This document shows positions 18,253 to 27,665 of a DNA stretch of 64,000 nucleotides, piece after piece (the first letter of the stretch is position 1; each line of letters begins with the position of its first letter). The notes beneath the pieces are model-generated. The model ran no database searches. It worked only from the letters and a program-made list of their open reading frames with translations, and was not told the origin of the DNA. The stretch lies in contig JANQSO010000001.1 of assembly GCA_028284005.1 (NCBI GenBank), positions 124,001-188,000 on the forward strand. The letters run 5' to 3'. The translations under genes were made by a program, and so were the position numbers. Origin of the DNA: Flavobacteriaceae bacterium. Its GTDB lineage: Bacteria; Bacteroidota; Bacteroidia; Flavobacteriales; Flavobacteriaceae.

Positions 18253-19713
18253 ATGACTATGAAAAAAATAAAACTTTTTATTCTGGCTATAACTGCATTG
18301 ATTGCATTTAATAGTTATTCCCAGGAAACCAGTAATTTCTACGCTACAATGTCCTTGCAAGATGCCAGGGAATTGAAGAAAGATCTTCCTAACGAAGTAG
18401 AGATATTAGCTGAAAAAAGAAATGAGGCTGCTGTTTATTTAACTCCGCTTGCCGGGCATAAATTACATGACAGGGTACTGGTTCATGGTCCGGGCTATAT
18501 TTTTAAAAGTTCTTTGGAAGAAGCAATAGCAGCACTAGACAAACCAAAAAGAACACCACAAAACAATCGGTTAGCCTTTTCTATTACCGAAGATGCCCTG
18601 GTAAACCAAACCCTGGGCCTTATAAACACTCAAAATATTGAGGACCAGATACTGGAACTGGAAGCTTACGGGACAAGATACCATAACAGGCCTTCTGCAA
18701 CCCAGGCGGCTAACGATCTGAAAGCTAAATGGGAAGCCATGGCGAATACGTATGGAAGAACAGATGTAAGTGTAAGGTTATACAATCACGTAAATACGCA
18801 AATGCCATCAGTGATCATGACAATTGAAGGAGCAGAGACACCGGATGAATTTGTAATAGTTGGAGGGCATTTGGATTCAACTTCCAATCAGGGAAACAAT
18901 GATGCACCCGGGGCCGATGACGATGCTTCCGGGATTGCAACAATTACAGAAGCAACCCGTGCTTTATTTGAGGTAGGGTTTGTTCCCAAGAAAACCATTG
19001 AAGTAATGGCATATGCCGCCGAAGAAATTGGATTGGTGGGCTCTGCTGAAATTGCTCAGAACTATAATAACAATAATGTGAACGTAGTGGCTGTTGTACA
19101 ATTTGATATGACCAATTACAATGGCTCTGCAAACGACGTTTCCTTTATAACAGATTATACCAACGCTACACTTAACGGTTTTCTAATGCAACTGTTAGAT
19201 CATTACAATGCTTCGGGGCCGCACCAGATCACTTATGGTACTTCTCTTTGTAACTATGGTTGTTCAGACCATGCCAGTTGGACCGGTGAAGGATACATGG
19301 CATCTTTCCCGTTTGAAGCAAATTTTGGGCAACATAATTCAAACATCCATTCACCTAACGATACCTACAGCCTTACGGGAACAGCCACCCATGCCACTAA
19401 ATTTGCAAAACTATGTGCAGAATTTTTAATTGAAACTGCAAAGAGTGATGGTACGTTAGCAGTTGACGAAACATTAATAGATACTGTTTTTGTTACAGTG
19501 AATGATTCTAATTTGGAATATGACCTCAAGGCATCAAACGAAAGTTTTACCAATGTTGAAATTTATGATGTCCTTGGTAAAAAGGTTTTGGATTTTCCAA
19601 TATCAACAAATAAAGGCTCATTGTCTTTACACTCCCTGAAGTCAGGAGTTTATGTAGCTACTTTTGTAACGGAAGCAAAATCTGTAATTTCAAAAAAAAT
19701 ACTTTTGAAATAA
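18253..19713 (+). CDS. Secreted M28 family zinc aminopeptidase with T9SS sorting domain
   Basis: An exported peptidase. A signal peptide (MKKIKLFILAITALIAFNSYSQ) is followed by an N-terminal prosequence-like region and then an M28 domain. Zinc and catalytic residues are visible in GGHLDSTSNQ, GADDDASG, AAEEIGLVGS (catalytic and metal-binding Glu), QFDMTNY and HSPNDT. The C-terminus is a T9SS domain: a Leu/Val-rich sandwich ending SVISKKILLK. It should release N-terminal amino acids from peptides outside the cell. Start: ATG at 18253 or, equally plausible, ATG at 18259; the promoter position excludes the TTG at 18238. A terminator follows. Confidence 0.9.
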   Translation: MTMKKIKLFILAITALIAFNSYSQETSNFYATMSLQDARELKKDLPNEVEILAEKRNEAAVYLTPLAGHKLHDRVLVHGPGYIFKSSLEEAIAALDKPKRTPQNNRLAFSITEDALVNQTLGLINTQNIEDQILELEAYGTRYHNRPSATQAANDLKAKWEAMANTYGRTDVSVRLYNHVNTQMPSVIMTIEGAETPDEFVIVGGHLDSTSNQGNNDAPGADDDASGIATITEATRALFEVGFVPKKTIEVMAYAAEEIGLVGSAEIAQNYNNNNVNVVAVVQFDMTNYNGSANDVSFITDYTNATLNGFLMQLLDHYNASGPHQITYGTSLCNYGCSDHASWTGEGYMASFPFEANFGQHNSNIHSPNDTYSLTGTATHATKFAKLCAEFLIETAKSDGTLAVDETLIDTVFVTVNDSNLEYDLKASNESFTNVEIYDVLGKKVLDFPISTNKGSLSLHSLKSGVYVATFVTEAKSVISKKILLK

Positions 19714-19737
19714 ATTTAGGATATAGTATTTAAAAAA

Positions 19738-19764
19738 GCCTCTTATTTTCCATAAGAGGCTTTT
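19738..19764. terminator. Bidirectional rho-independent terminator
   Basis: An 8-bp perfect stem (19738-19745 with 19753-19760, 7-nt loop) is flanked by A and T runs. It lies between the convergent M28 and M3 peptidase genes and can end both transcripts. Confidence 0.88.
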
Positions 19765-19768
19765 AAGG

Positions 19769-21793
19769 TTACTGTTTTAATAGCCCTGCCCGTTTTAGAA
19801 GGGCATCCGGGTTAGGTTTTTGCCCACGGAATTTTATATACAATTCCATAGGATCTTGAGTGCCTCCCTGTGAAAGAATATAGTTTTTAAACTTATCAGC
19901 TACTTTTTTGTTGAAAATACCTTCTTCTTTAAAATAAGCAAAGGCGTCGGCATCCAATACTTCTGCCCATTTGTAACTATAATATCCTGCTGAATACCCC
20001 CCTTGAAAAATATGTGAAAAAGAAGTACTCATACAATTCTCTTCTACATCCGGATACAATTGTGTTTTGGCAAATGCCTTTTTTTCAAAACTCTTTACAT
20101 TTTTAATTTCTGAAGGGTCACTTCCGTGCCATGCCATATCCAATATACCAAAGCTTAATTGCCGAAGTGTTTGCATGCCTTCATGGAAAGTAGACGAGTC
20201 TTTTATTTTTTCAACTAATTCCATAGGGATTAGTTCACCTGTTTTATAGTGCGTGGCAAATAACTCTAACGTTTCTTTTTCGTAGCACCAATTTTCCAGT
20301 ATCTGACTTGGAAGTTCCACAAAATCCCAGTATACACTGGTGCCGGACAATCCTTTATAAGTGGTGTTCGCTAACATACCGTGAAGGGCATGTCCAAATT
20401 CATGAAACAATGTAGTAACCTCATTAAAGGTTAGTAAAGATGGTTTGCTTGAGGTAGGTTTAGTGAAATTACAAACGATCGAAACATGTGGACGGTCATT
20501 TACTCCATCCTTAATTTGTTGAGGTTTGTATGAGGTCATCCAGGCTCCGCCACGTTTTCCCGGACGAGGATGAAAATCTGCATAAAAGATAGCAACCAAC
20601 TCATTTTTGGAATCTGTTACCCGGAAGGTTTTTACATCCGGATGATATGTATCTATATCGTGAACTTCTTTAAAATCGATTCCATAGAGTTTTTTTGCAA
20701 CACCAAAAACACCATCGATTACATTTTCCAGTTTGAAATAAGGTTTCAGTTTTTCATCATCCAGGTCAAAGCGCTTTTGTTTTAATTTCTCGGCATAATA
20801 AGCTCCGTCCCATTTTTGGAGCCGGTCAATTCCATCCAGTTCTTTTGCAAACTCTTCCAATTCATCAAACTCCTTTTGAGCAGCAGGCTTAGCCTTTTCC
20901 AGTAATTCATTCAAAAAAGATTCGACCTTTTGCGGTGTTTCGGCCATACGTTCTTCCAGGACAAAATGTGCGTGAGACCGATACCCTAACAATTGGGCAC
21001 GTTGATGACGAAGCTTTACAATTTCCAGGACATTCTTTTTGTTGTCCAGTTCGTTATCATGAAAACTTTTTGCTCCAAAAGCAAGTGACATTTTTTTACG
21101 GAGCTTCCTGTTTTCTGAATATTTCATAAAAGGTATATAGCTTGGGTAATCCAAAGTAAACAACCAACCTTCTTTTCCCCTTTCTTTTGCAGTTTGCGCA
21201 GCGGCTTCTTTAGCGCCATCAGGAAGGCCGGCAAGTTCTTTTTTGCTGGTAACCAGCATTTCAAACAAATTGGTTTCGGCAAGTACATTTTCTCCAAATG
21301 TGAGTTTCAGCTTAGAAAGTTCGGTGTCAATTTTCCGAAGAGCCTCCTTATCCTTTTCTGAAAGATTTGCACCGTTACGTGCAAAACCCCTGTATTGTTT
21401 TTCCAGCAGCATTTGCTGTTCAGGGTTAAGAACAAATGTATCCCTGAGATCGTAAACTGTTTTTACTCTTTTAAAAAGGGTTTCATTGAGCAAAAGATCA
21501 TTCTTGAATTCTGAAAGCAATGGAGAAACTTCCTGGGCGATCTTTTGAATTTCCTCACTGGTTTCAGCGCTGTTAAGATTAAAAAAGATACTGGTAACTC
21601 TGTCTAATTGCAGGCCGGTGTACTCCAATGCCTCAACCGTATTTTGAAATGTAGGTGTATCACTGCTATGAGCTATGGCATCAATTTCACCTTTAGTAAC
21701 TTTAATAAGCTCCTTTATTGCCGGTAAGTAATGTGCATTTTTAATTTTTGAAAATGGAGCAGAATCAAAGGGCTCCAACAGGGGATTGTTCAT
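19769..21793 (-). CDS. M3 family metallopeptidase (oligopeptidase A / dipeptidyl carboxypeptidase type)
   Basis: A cytoplasmic zinc oligopeptidase of 674 aa that degrades short peptides. The active site HEFGHALHG starts at residue 464 (zinc ligands H464 and H468, catalytic E465), with the third ligand expected in the following helix (WDFVELPSQILENW). The C-terminal family block FSHIFQGGYSAGYYSYKWAEVLDADAF is present. There is no signal peptide, so peptide turnover inside the cell is expected. Oligopeptidase A and Dcp cannot be separated by eye. It precedes no other gene in its direction; purE lies 24 bp upstream and may share the transcript. Confidence 0.93.
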   Translation of the reverse strand: MNNPLLEPFDSAPFSKIKNAHYLPAIKELIKVTKGEIDAIAHSSDTPTFQNTVEALEYTGLQLDRVTSIFFNLNSAETSEEIQKIAQEVSPLLSEFKNDLLLNETLFKRVKTVYDLRDTFVLNPEQQMLLEKQYRGFARNGANLSEKDKEALRKIDTELSKLKLTFGENVLAETNLFEMLVTSKKELAGLPDGAKEAAAQTAKERGKEGWLFTLDYPSYIPFMKYSENRKLRKKMSLAFGAKSFHDNELDNKKNVLEIVKLRHQRAQLLGYRSHAHFVLEERMAETPQKVESFLNELLEKAKPAAQKEFDELEEFAKELDGIDRLQKWDGAYYAEKLKQKRFDLDDEKLKPYFKLENVIDGVFGVAKKLYGIDFKEVHDIDTYHPDVKTFRVTDSKNELVAIFYADFHPRPGKRGGAWMTSYKPQQIKDGVNDRPHVSIVCNFTKPTSSKPSLLTFNEVTTLFHEFGHALHGMLANTTYKGLSGTSVYWDFVELPSQILENWCYEKETLELFATHYKTGELIPMELVEKIKDSSTFHEGMQTLRQLSFGILDMAWHGSDPSEIKNVKSFEKKAFAKTQLYPDVEENCMSTSFSHIFQGGYSAGYYSYKWAEVLDADAFAYFKEEGIFNKKVADKFKNYILSQGGTQDPMELYIKFRGQKPNPDALLKRAGLLKQ

Positions 21794-21817
21794 GGTAATC
21801 TTTTCTTCTTTTTTAAT

Positions 21818-22306
21818 CTAATTATCTTTTAACTTTTTAGCTCCTTCTTCTACCTTAAGTTTTAGCCCTTCTTTATAGGCGAGTATTTTGTCTGAAACAC
21901 ATGTATCTGTAGATCCAATGATCTGTGCAGCCAGGATACCTGCATTTTTTGCACCGTTTAATGCTACTGTGGCCACCGGAACTCCTCCCGGCATTTGTAA
22001 AATAGACAGGACAGAATCCCATCCGTCAATAGAATTACTGGATTTTACCGGAACACCAATAACGGGTAATGGGGATAGTGAAGCGATCATTCCCGGCAGG
22101 TGTGCAGCTCCTCCGGCTCCTGCAATAATAACAGAAATACCTCTTGTGTGGGCATTTTTTCCATAATCAAATAATTTATCAGGTGTGCGATGCGCCGAAA
22201 CAATATCGACCTCCACTTCAATATCAAAACCTTTTAAAATTTCTACAGCGTCCTGCATAACCGGCAGATCACTTGTGCTTCCCATGATGATTCCTACTTT
22301 GCTCAT
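21818..22306 (-). CDS. purE: N5-carboxyaminoimidazole ribonucleotide mutase
   Basis: Converts N5-CAIR to CAIR in de novo purine synthesis. It is 162 aa, the usual length for class I PurE. Family residues: [10 protein letters not shown] (phosphate binding), [11 protein letters not shown] (catalytic His), and [10 protein letters not shown]. It lies 38 bp after purK, its partner enzyme, so the two steps are co-transcribed. The presence of both genes means the bacterial two-step route rather than the class II PurE route. Confidence 0.96.
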   Translation of the reverse strand: MSKVGIIMGSTSDLPVMQDAVEILKGFDIEVEVDIVSAHRTPDKLFDYGKNAHTRGISVIIAGAGGAAHLPGMIASLSPLPVIGVPVKSSNSIDGWDSVLSILQMPGGVPVATVALNGAKNAGILAAQIIGSTDTCVSDKILAYKEGLKLKVEEGAKKLKDN

Positions 22307-22344
22307 AATGTACGTCCGCCAAAGCGGATATGTTTTAATGATTA

Positions 22345-23508
22345 TTATTTAGTTTTACTGATCACTTGAATTGTTTTCTTCACTCTTTCTGCTATTTTTC
22401 GAGCTTCATTAATATCTTCATTTACAATTGTCACATGTCCCATTTTTCTAAAAGGACGGGTTTCTTTCTTTCCGTAGATATGAGGAGTTACTCCTTCCAT
22501 TTCCATAATAGCATCAATATTTTTGTAAGCTACATTTCCGGTGTACCCTTCGGAGCCAACTAAATTGACCATGACCCCACCAACTTTACTGGCTGTTTTT
22601 CCCAAAGGAAGATCTAAAATTGCCCTTAAGTGTTGTTCAAACTGGTTGGTATAATTAGATTCAATGCTATGATGCCCACTATTATGAGGTCGTGGCGCAA
22701 CTTCATTTACCAGGATTTCATCATCTGTGGTTTGAAACATTTCTACAGCTAATAATCCAACATGCTGAAAGGCTTTGGAAACTTTAGTAGCAACATCACG
22801 TGCTTTTTTTGCAACCGCCTCATCAATACGGGCAGGGCATATCACATATTCTACCTGATTGGCTTCCGGGTGAAATTCCATTTCGACCACAGGATACGTT
22901 TTTACATCTCCTTTTGGGTTTCGTACTACAATAACTGCCAGTTCATTTTTAAAAGGGATAAATTTTTCAGCAATACATTCACCATCGGGTAGCGTAGCTA
23001 TGGTAGAAACATCACGAATAATTGTTACTCCTTTTCCGTCATAACCTCCTGTGCAACTTTTCCATACAAAAGGGAACTCTAATTCATTACGGTCTATGGC
23101 TTCTTTTAAAAGAACTTTATTTTGAAACAACTTAAAAGGAGATGTTGGGATATCATGTGTTTCATAAAACTGCTTTTGAGTTCCTTTATTTTGAATGTTT
23201 CGAAGTGTCTCGGAAGAAGGAAATACCTTTTTTCCTTCTACTTCCAGTTTTTCCAGAGCTTCTACATTTACATTTTCAATTTCAAAAGTAAGGACATCCA
23301 CCTTTTTTCCGAAGGAATAGACCGTGTCAAAATCCATTAAGTCGCCTTGTTCAAAATGATCACAGGCTATACGACAGGGTGCTTCAATACTGGGATCCAG
23401 CACGTTGGTTTTAATGTCGAATTTGCGTGTTTCGTAGAGTAGCATTTTGCCTAATTGACCGCCGCCAAGAATTCCTAAAGTGAAGTCTGAAGAAAAATAG
23501 TCTGTCAT
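22345..23508 (-). CDS. purK: N5-carboxyaminoimidazole ribonucleotide synthase
   Basis: An ATP-grasp enzyme that carboxylates AIR with bicarbonate and ATP to give N5-CAIR, the substrate of PurE. The N-terminal Rossmann-like motif is [13 protein letters not shown]; the ATP-grasp core has [15 protein letters not shown] and [15 protein letters not shown]. The ATG at 23508 (MTDYF) is chosen over a TTG at 23526, giving 387 aa. A minus-strand TACCTTTG at 23524-23531 fits a -7 box and sits just in front of this ATG, which also argues against the longer form. Confidence 0.95.
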   Translation of the reverse strand: MTDYFSSDFTLGILGGGQLGKMLLYETRKFDIKTNVLDPSIEAPCRIACDHFEQGDLMDFDTVYSFGKKVDVLTFEIENVNVEALEKLEVEGKKVFPSSETLRNIQNKGTQKQFYETHDIPTSPFKLFQNKVLLKEAIDRNELEFPFVWKSCTGGYDGKGVTIIRDVSTIATLPDGECIAEKFIPFKNELAVIVVRNPKGDVKTYPVVEMEFHPEANQVEYVICPARIDEAVAKKARDVATKVSKAFQHVGLLAVEMFQTTDDEILVNEVAPRPHNSGHHSIESNYTNQFEQHLRAILDLPLGKTASKVGGVMVNLVGSEGYTGNVAYKNIDAIMEMEGVTPHIYGKKETRPFRKMGHVTIVNEDINEARKIAERVKKTIQVISKTK

Positions 23509-23523
23509 AAAGGTTTCTTTGCG

Positions 23524-23558
23524 CAAAGGTACAATCTTCTTTGCAATTGTTATCTTTG
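23524..23558. promoter_or_regulatory. Divergent -7 promoter elements between purK and adk
   Basis: The minus-strand TACCTTTG (23531-23524) faces purK and the plus-strand TATCTTTG (23551-23558) faces adk. Both match the TAnnTTTG element. Neither has a TTG at the ideal 17-23 nt spacing, so this call rests on the -7 boxes and their position only. Confidence 0.4.
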
Positions 23559-23647
23559 CAACTTTATTTATGTGGCAATTTTTAACATCATTATTTAGAA
23601 AAAAGGATTATCAATTAAAAAGGTACCCGTCAAGTCGGGAATTACAT

Positions 23648-24220
23648 ATGAAGAACATTGTATTATTTGGACCTCCGGGTGCAGGAAAAGGAACCCAGGC
23701 AGAAGTTTTAAAAGAAAAATATGAGCTGGTGCACATCTCAACCGGGGATGTGTTCAGGTATAATATCAAAAATGAAACCGATTTAGGTACATTAGCAAAG
23801 TCGTATATGGACCAGGGACACCTGGTTCCCGATGAGGTGACTATTAATATGCTTAATGCCGAAGTGGAAAAAAATGCAGGTGCCAATGGTTTTATATTCG
23901 ATGGCTTCCCACGTACTGCTGCTCAAGCTGAAGCCTTGGCACAATTGATGGAAGAAAAAAGCTCTCAGATCAATGCCATGGTAGCACTTGAAGTCGATGA
24001 TGAAATTTTAGTTGGAAGGCTTTTGGAACGAGGGAAATCCAGTGGACGTCCGGATGATGCCAATGAAGAGGTAATTCGCGAACGTATAGCAGAATATTAC
24101 CGCAAGACTGATATTCTAAAAGAATTCTATCAAGCTCAAGATAAGTATCACGGTGTAGATGGTGTGGGAAGTATTGAAGAAATTACCGTACGCTTAAGCG
24201 AGGTGATCGATAATTTATAA
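23648..24220 (+). CDS. adk: Adenylate kinase
   Basis: Interconverts ATP + AMP with 2 ADP. P-loop GPPGAGKGT at residues 8-16; the AMP-binding core has STGDVFRYNI and DGFPRTAAQAEAL. The length of 190 aa and the short segment RGKSSGRPDD in place of the long LID domain mark the short adenylate-kinase type. The start is ATG at 23648; the open frame extends 43 codons upstream but gives a hydrophobic, unrelated N-terminus. It is followed after 29 bp by obg, a common flavobacterial pairing. Confidence 0.96.
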   Translation: MKNIVLFGPPGAGKGTQAEVLKEKYELVHISTGDVFRYNIKNETDLGTLAKSYMDQGHLVPDEVTINMLNAEVEKNAGANGFIFDGFPRTAAQAEALAQLMEEKSSQINAMVALEVDDEILVGRLLERGKSSGRPDDANEEVIRERIAEYYRKTDILKEFYQAQDKYHGVDGVGSIEEITVRLSEVIDNL

Positions 24221-24249
24221 ATGAACCTTCCTAAAGGGAAGATATAATT

Positions 24250-25263
24250 ATGACTGAAGGCAATTTTGTAGATTACGTAAAGATTCACGTAGCCTCCGGA
24301 AAAGGAGGTAAGGGAAGTGCTCATTTACGTAGAGAGAAATATATTCCTAAAGGGGGCCCGGACGGAGGTGACGGGGGCCGTGGCGGTCACGTGATTCTTA
24401 GGGCCAACAAAAATATGTGGACGCTTTATCATTTAAAGTTTAAACGGCATTATAAAGCAGGTCATGGAGGAGCAGGAGGTAAACAAACCAGTACGGGTGC
24501 AGATGGGGAAGATGTATATATCGAAGTTCCCTTAGGGACAGTAGTAAAAAATACAGATACCGGAGAAATTTTACGGGAACTCATGGAGCATGGCGATGAA
24601 CTTATTCTTGCCAAAGGAGGAAAAGGTGGACTTGGGAACAGTCATTTTAAAAGTGCTACAAGACAAACACCCCGTTATGCGCAACCCGGAATGGAAGGTG
24701 AAGAAGGTAATTTTACACTTGAAATGAAAGTATTGGCAGATGTTGGATTGGTAGGTTTTCCCAATGCCGGGAAATCTACACTCCTTTCTGTAGTTACAGC
24801 CGCTAAGCCAAAGATCGCCAATTACGAATTCACCACCTTAAAACCTAATTTGGGGATCGTGGAATATAGAGACTATCAAACCTTCGTGATGGCAGATATT
24901 CCGGGAATTATTGAAGGAGCTGCAGAAGGAAAAGGATTAGGACATTATTTTTTAAGACATATTGAACGAAATTCCACACTATTATTTTTAATTCCGGCAG
25001 ATGCGAATGATATAAAAAAGCAATATGAAATCCTATTGGATGAGCTACGTCGTTACAACCCGGAAATGCTAGACAAGGATAGGCTTATTGCTATTTCAAA
25101 AAGCGATATGCTTGACGAAGAATTAAAAGCAGAATTAAAAGCAGAACTGGATGGAGAATTTAAAGAGATCCCTTACCTGTTTTTTTCTTCGGTCGCGCAA
25201 CAAGGTTTGATGGAACTGAAAGATAAACTCTGGGAAATGTTGAATGATAAAGCAGATCATTAA
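24250..25263 (+). CDS. obg: Obg family GTPase
   Basis: An essential GTPase linked to 50S ribosome assembly and stress control. The N-terminal Obg fold (about 1-160) is glycine-rich ([28 protein letters not shown]). The G domain has G1 GFPNAGKST at residues 169-177, the switch region ending in DIPGIIEGA, and SKSD-type base recognition. At 337 aa it lacks the optional C-terminal OCT domain, as in other Bacteroidota. Likely co-transcribed with adk. Confidence 0.96.
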   Translation: MTEGNFVDYVKIHVASGKGGKGSAHLRREKYIPKGGPDGGDGGRGGHVILRANKNMWTLYHLKFKRHYKAGHGGAGGKQTSTGADGEDVYIEVPLGTVVKNTDTGEILRELMEHGDELILAKGGKGGLGNSHFKSATRQTPRYAQPGMEGEEGNFTLEMKVLADVGLVGFPNAGKSTLLSVVTAAKPKIANYEFTTLKPNLGIVEYRDYQTFVMADIPGIIEGAAEGKGLGHYFLRHIERNSTLLFLIPADANDIKKQYEILLDELRRYNPEMLDKDRLIAISKSDMLDEELKAELKAELDGEFKEIPYLFFSSVAQQGLMELKDKLWEMLNDKADH

Positions 25264-25306
25264 ATCCGGTATAAAAGTGATTGATAGAATTTATCAATTT
25301 TAATAG

Positions 25307-26014
25307 ATGAAAAGCTACATAAAAAGTGTTGTTGAAATTAATGATAGTAAGAAAAGCCGCTATTTTGCTTTAATTATTCAGCTGCTAATTTTACTGTCGA
25401 TTGTTACATTTTCAATTGAAACAATCCCGGACCTAAAACCACAAACGATTGCAATATTAGGATCCATTGAGATTATCTGCGTGATCGTATTTACAATAGA
25501 GTATTTACTACGTATCTACGTTTCCGATAAAAAATTGAATTTTGTTTTTAGCTTTTACGGACTTATAGATTTGCTTGCCATACTCCCCTTTTATTTATCT
25601 TTTGGTATCGATTTAAGGTCTTTACGGGCTTTGCGGTTTGTAAGGCTTTTTAGGTTGTTAAAACTAGCGAGGTATAACAAAGCAATTCGGCATTTCACAA
25701 AGGCTATTTCGATTGCCAAAGAAGAAATTTTACTTTTTTTGTTCATTACCCTGATACTTATCTATCTGTCAGCAGTTGGGATTTATTATTTTGAAAATGA
25801 AGCTCAGCCCGAACATTTCTCATCTATTTTTGATAGTTTATGGTGGGCCATCATTACGCTTACTACGGTAGGTTATGGAGATGTGTATCCTATTACTGCC
25901 GGAGGCCGTATTTTTACTTTTTTCATTTTAATGATCGGTTTGGGAATAGTTGCTATTCCTACAGGAATATTGTCTTCAGCTTTAACAAGGTCGATTGAGA
26001 AAAAGGAAGAGTAA
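25307..26014 (+). CDS. Voltage-gated potassium channel-like ion transporter
   Basis: A 235-aa inner-membrane protein with six predicted transmembrane helices. An S4-like helix carries regularly spaced arginines (DLRSLRALRFVRLFRLLKLARY, near residues 105-125). The pore loop has the potassium selectivity filter TVGYGD at residues 187-192. The layout matches single-subunit Kv-type channels that assemble as tetramers. There is no C-terminal RCK/TrkA regulatory domain. It lies 43 bp after obg and may be read with it. Confidence 0.9.
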   Translation: MKSYIKSVVEINDSKKSRYFALIIQLLILLSIVTFSIETIPDLKPQTIAILGSIEIICVIVFTIEYLLRIYVSDKKLNFVFSFYGLIDLLAILPFYLSFGIDLRSLRALRFVRLFRLLKLARYNKAIRHFTKAISIAKEEILLFLFITLILIYLSAVGIYYFENEAQPEHFSSIFDSLWWAIITLTTVGYGDVYPITAGGRIFTFFILMIGLGIVAIPTGILSSALTRSIEKKEE

Positions 26015-26160
26015 ACCCTTGTATTCATTGCTTATTTCTGTTTGAAACACCTTTTCATTTTGTTTGATTTTTGGAATTCGTTTCTTTATGTCACAAAAAA
26101 TGAATCAATTTCTCGTAATAAATGCTTAATTTAGACGGATTTACAAATTTAGACCTGATT

Positions 26161-27543
26161 ATGAGACAGTTTGTACTTTTTTCATCATTTTTAATGTCAG
26201 TTTTTCTGGGATTTGGCCAATGTCCGACCACAGATATTACATTGGCAACGCAGGCCCAAATTGATAACTTTGCTGTTAACTATCCTAATTGTACGATGCT
26301 TACGCATGAACTTAGGATTGATGGCGATGACAACTCTATTACAAATTTAAATGGCCTGGCAAGAATTACAAATGCCCAGGATCTTTATATTCTTAAAACA
26401 CGAATTCAGAATTTTGCCGGCCTAAGCAATCTAGTGACCGCATCTCAGCTTTCCATAGCTTTTAACAGGGATATAGTGGACCTAAGTGGTCTAATATCTT
26501 TAGAAACCGTTGGTGTACTTGAAGTTTGGGTCAACAATAGTATAACCAGCCTTGCAGGTATAGATGGTTTGAAATCATTAGAGCATTTGAACTTATTTAT
26601 AAATCCGAACCTGGAAGACATATCTCAATTAAATCCGGTTGAATCTCTTAAATCTTTGAGTATAACAGGAAACGCTTTAAAAACACTTTCAGGATTAGAA
26701 AATCTACGAACTGTAGATGAAGATTTTTATGTGGCAGATGAGCCTCTTCAGAGTTTTAACGAACTAGCCAGCCTACAGAGTATAGGTGGCTCATTATACC
26801 TTTGGAATCACACCCTGCTGGAGGACTTATCCATATTCAATAATATCCAAACATTGACAGACCTCTACGTAATTGGATGTCCGGTCTTAAAAAGTTTATC
26901 CGGTTTGGAAAATGTCCGGTCCGTAAGTGGAAAGCTTAGAATTGGGCTAAACCCCGAATTGACCGACCTTTCTATTTTTAGCAATGTTACCTCTGTTGGG
27001 AGCCTGGATATTTATGAAAACAATATTTTACAAAACTTATCCGGACTGGAAAATTTACAATCTATAACTGACAGATTATTCATTCACGAGAATGATGTTC
27101 TAAATTCTATAAGTGCCTTAAGGGATCTATCTACATCTGAGATCAGTGAGGTGGTTATTGCAGAGAATCCTAACCTTTCTACATGTAGTAATCGCTTTAT
27201 TTGTACTGTTATAGAAGACCCTAACGTAGTAAAAATAATTAACAATAACAGTACGGGCTGTAATTCGGTTACAGAAATAGGGGATGCCTGCCTGCTTTCA
27301 GTTTCGGAAGTTGTATTGGACAGTTTGGTGGCGATCTATCCCAACCCGGTTTCTGAAATATTGAATCTTTCAGTTTATGAAGGACTGTTGTTTAAAAAGG
27401 CAACCCTTTATTCAGCCTTGGGGCAAAAAGTATTGGCCTCTCCTGAAAAAAGTATTGATGTTTCAAGCCTTTCCGAAGGAATATACTTCTTAGAGATTAC
27501 GACAGATAAAGGCAATTTAAGTAAGAAAATAGTCAAAAATTAA
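26161..27543 (+). CDS. Secreted leucine-rich/receptor-L-like repeat protein with T9SS sorting domain (copy 1)
   Basis: A 460-aa exported protein. Signal peptide MRQFVLFSSFLMSVFLGFG; the start is ATG at 26161, 13 codons inside a longer open frame, because that gives the signal peptide. The body consists of irregular repeats of 20-25 residues built on LxSLSGLENLxS, LRIGxNPELTDLS and LDIYENNIL units, resembling leucine-rich and receptor-L-domain solenoids. Near the end is a cysteine-bearing cap (STCSNRFICTV...GCNSV...DAC), followed by the T9SS domain (IYPNPVSEIL to SKKIVKN). Ligand unknown; surface adhesion is a guess. It is a tandem paralogue of the next gene. Confidence 0.85.
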   Translation: MRQFVLFSSFLMSVFLGFGQCPTTDITLATQAQIDNFAVNYPNCTMLTHELRIDGDDNSITNLNGLARITNAQDLYILKTRIQNFAGLSNLVTASQLSIAFNRDIVDLSGLISLETVGVLEVWVNNSITSLAGIDGLKSLEHLNLFINPNLEDISQLNPVESLKSLSITGNALKTLSGLENLRTVDEDFYVADEPLQSFNELASLQSIGGSLYLWNHTLLEDLSIFNNIQTLTDLYVIGCPVLKSLSGLENVRSVSGKLRIGLNPELTDLSIFSNVTSVGSLDIYENNILQNLSGLENLQSITDRLFIHENDVLNSISALRDLSTSEISEVVIAENPNLSTCSNRFICTVIEDPNVVKIINNNSTGCNSVTEIGDACLLSVSEVVLDSLVAIYPNPVSEILNLSVYEGLLFKKATLYSALGQKVLASPEKSIDVSSLSEGIYFLEITTDKGNLSKKIVKN

Positions 27544-27665
27544 TCATTTTTAATTCATTTTTTTTCCTCAATAAAAGTCGTAAATCCAACTGTTCCAGAT
27601 AAATATATACCATGCTTTGGATTTTTTTGCGTATCTTGAAGTTATCAATCCTTAGAACATAGGTC

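Noticed and set aside
22307..22344. TCCGC/GCGGA hairpin between purK and purE
   Set aside because: A 5-bp stem with no T run; too short to call a terminator or a regulatory element.
23519..23647. N-terminal extension of adenylate kinase by 43 residues
   Set aside because: Hydrophobic and unlike any adenylate kinase; the ATG at 23648 gives the exact family N-terminus.
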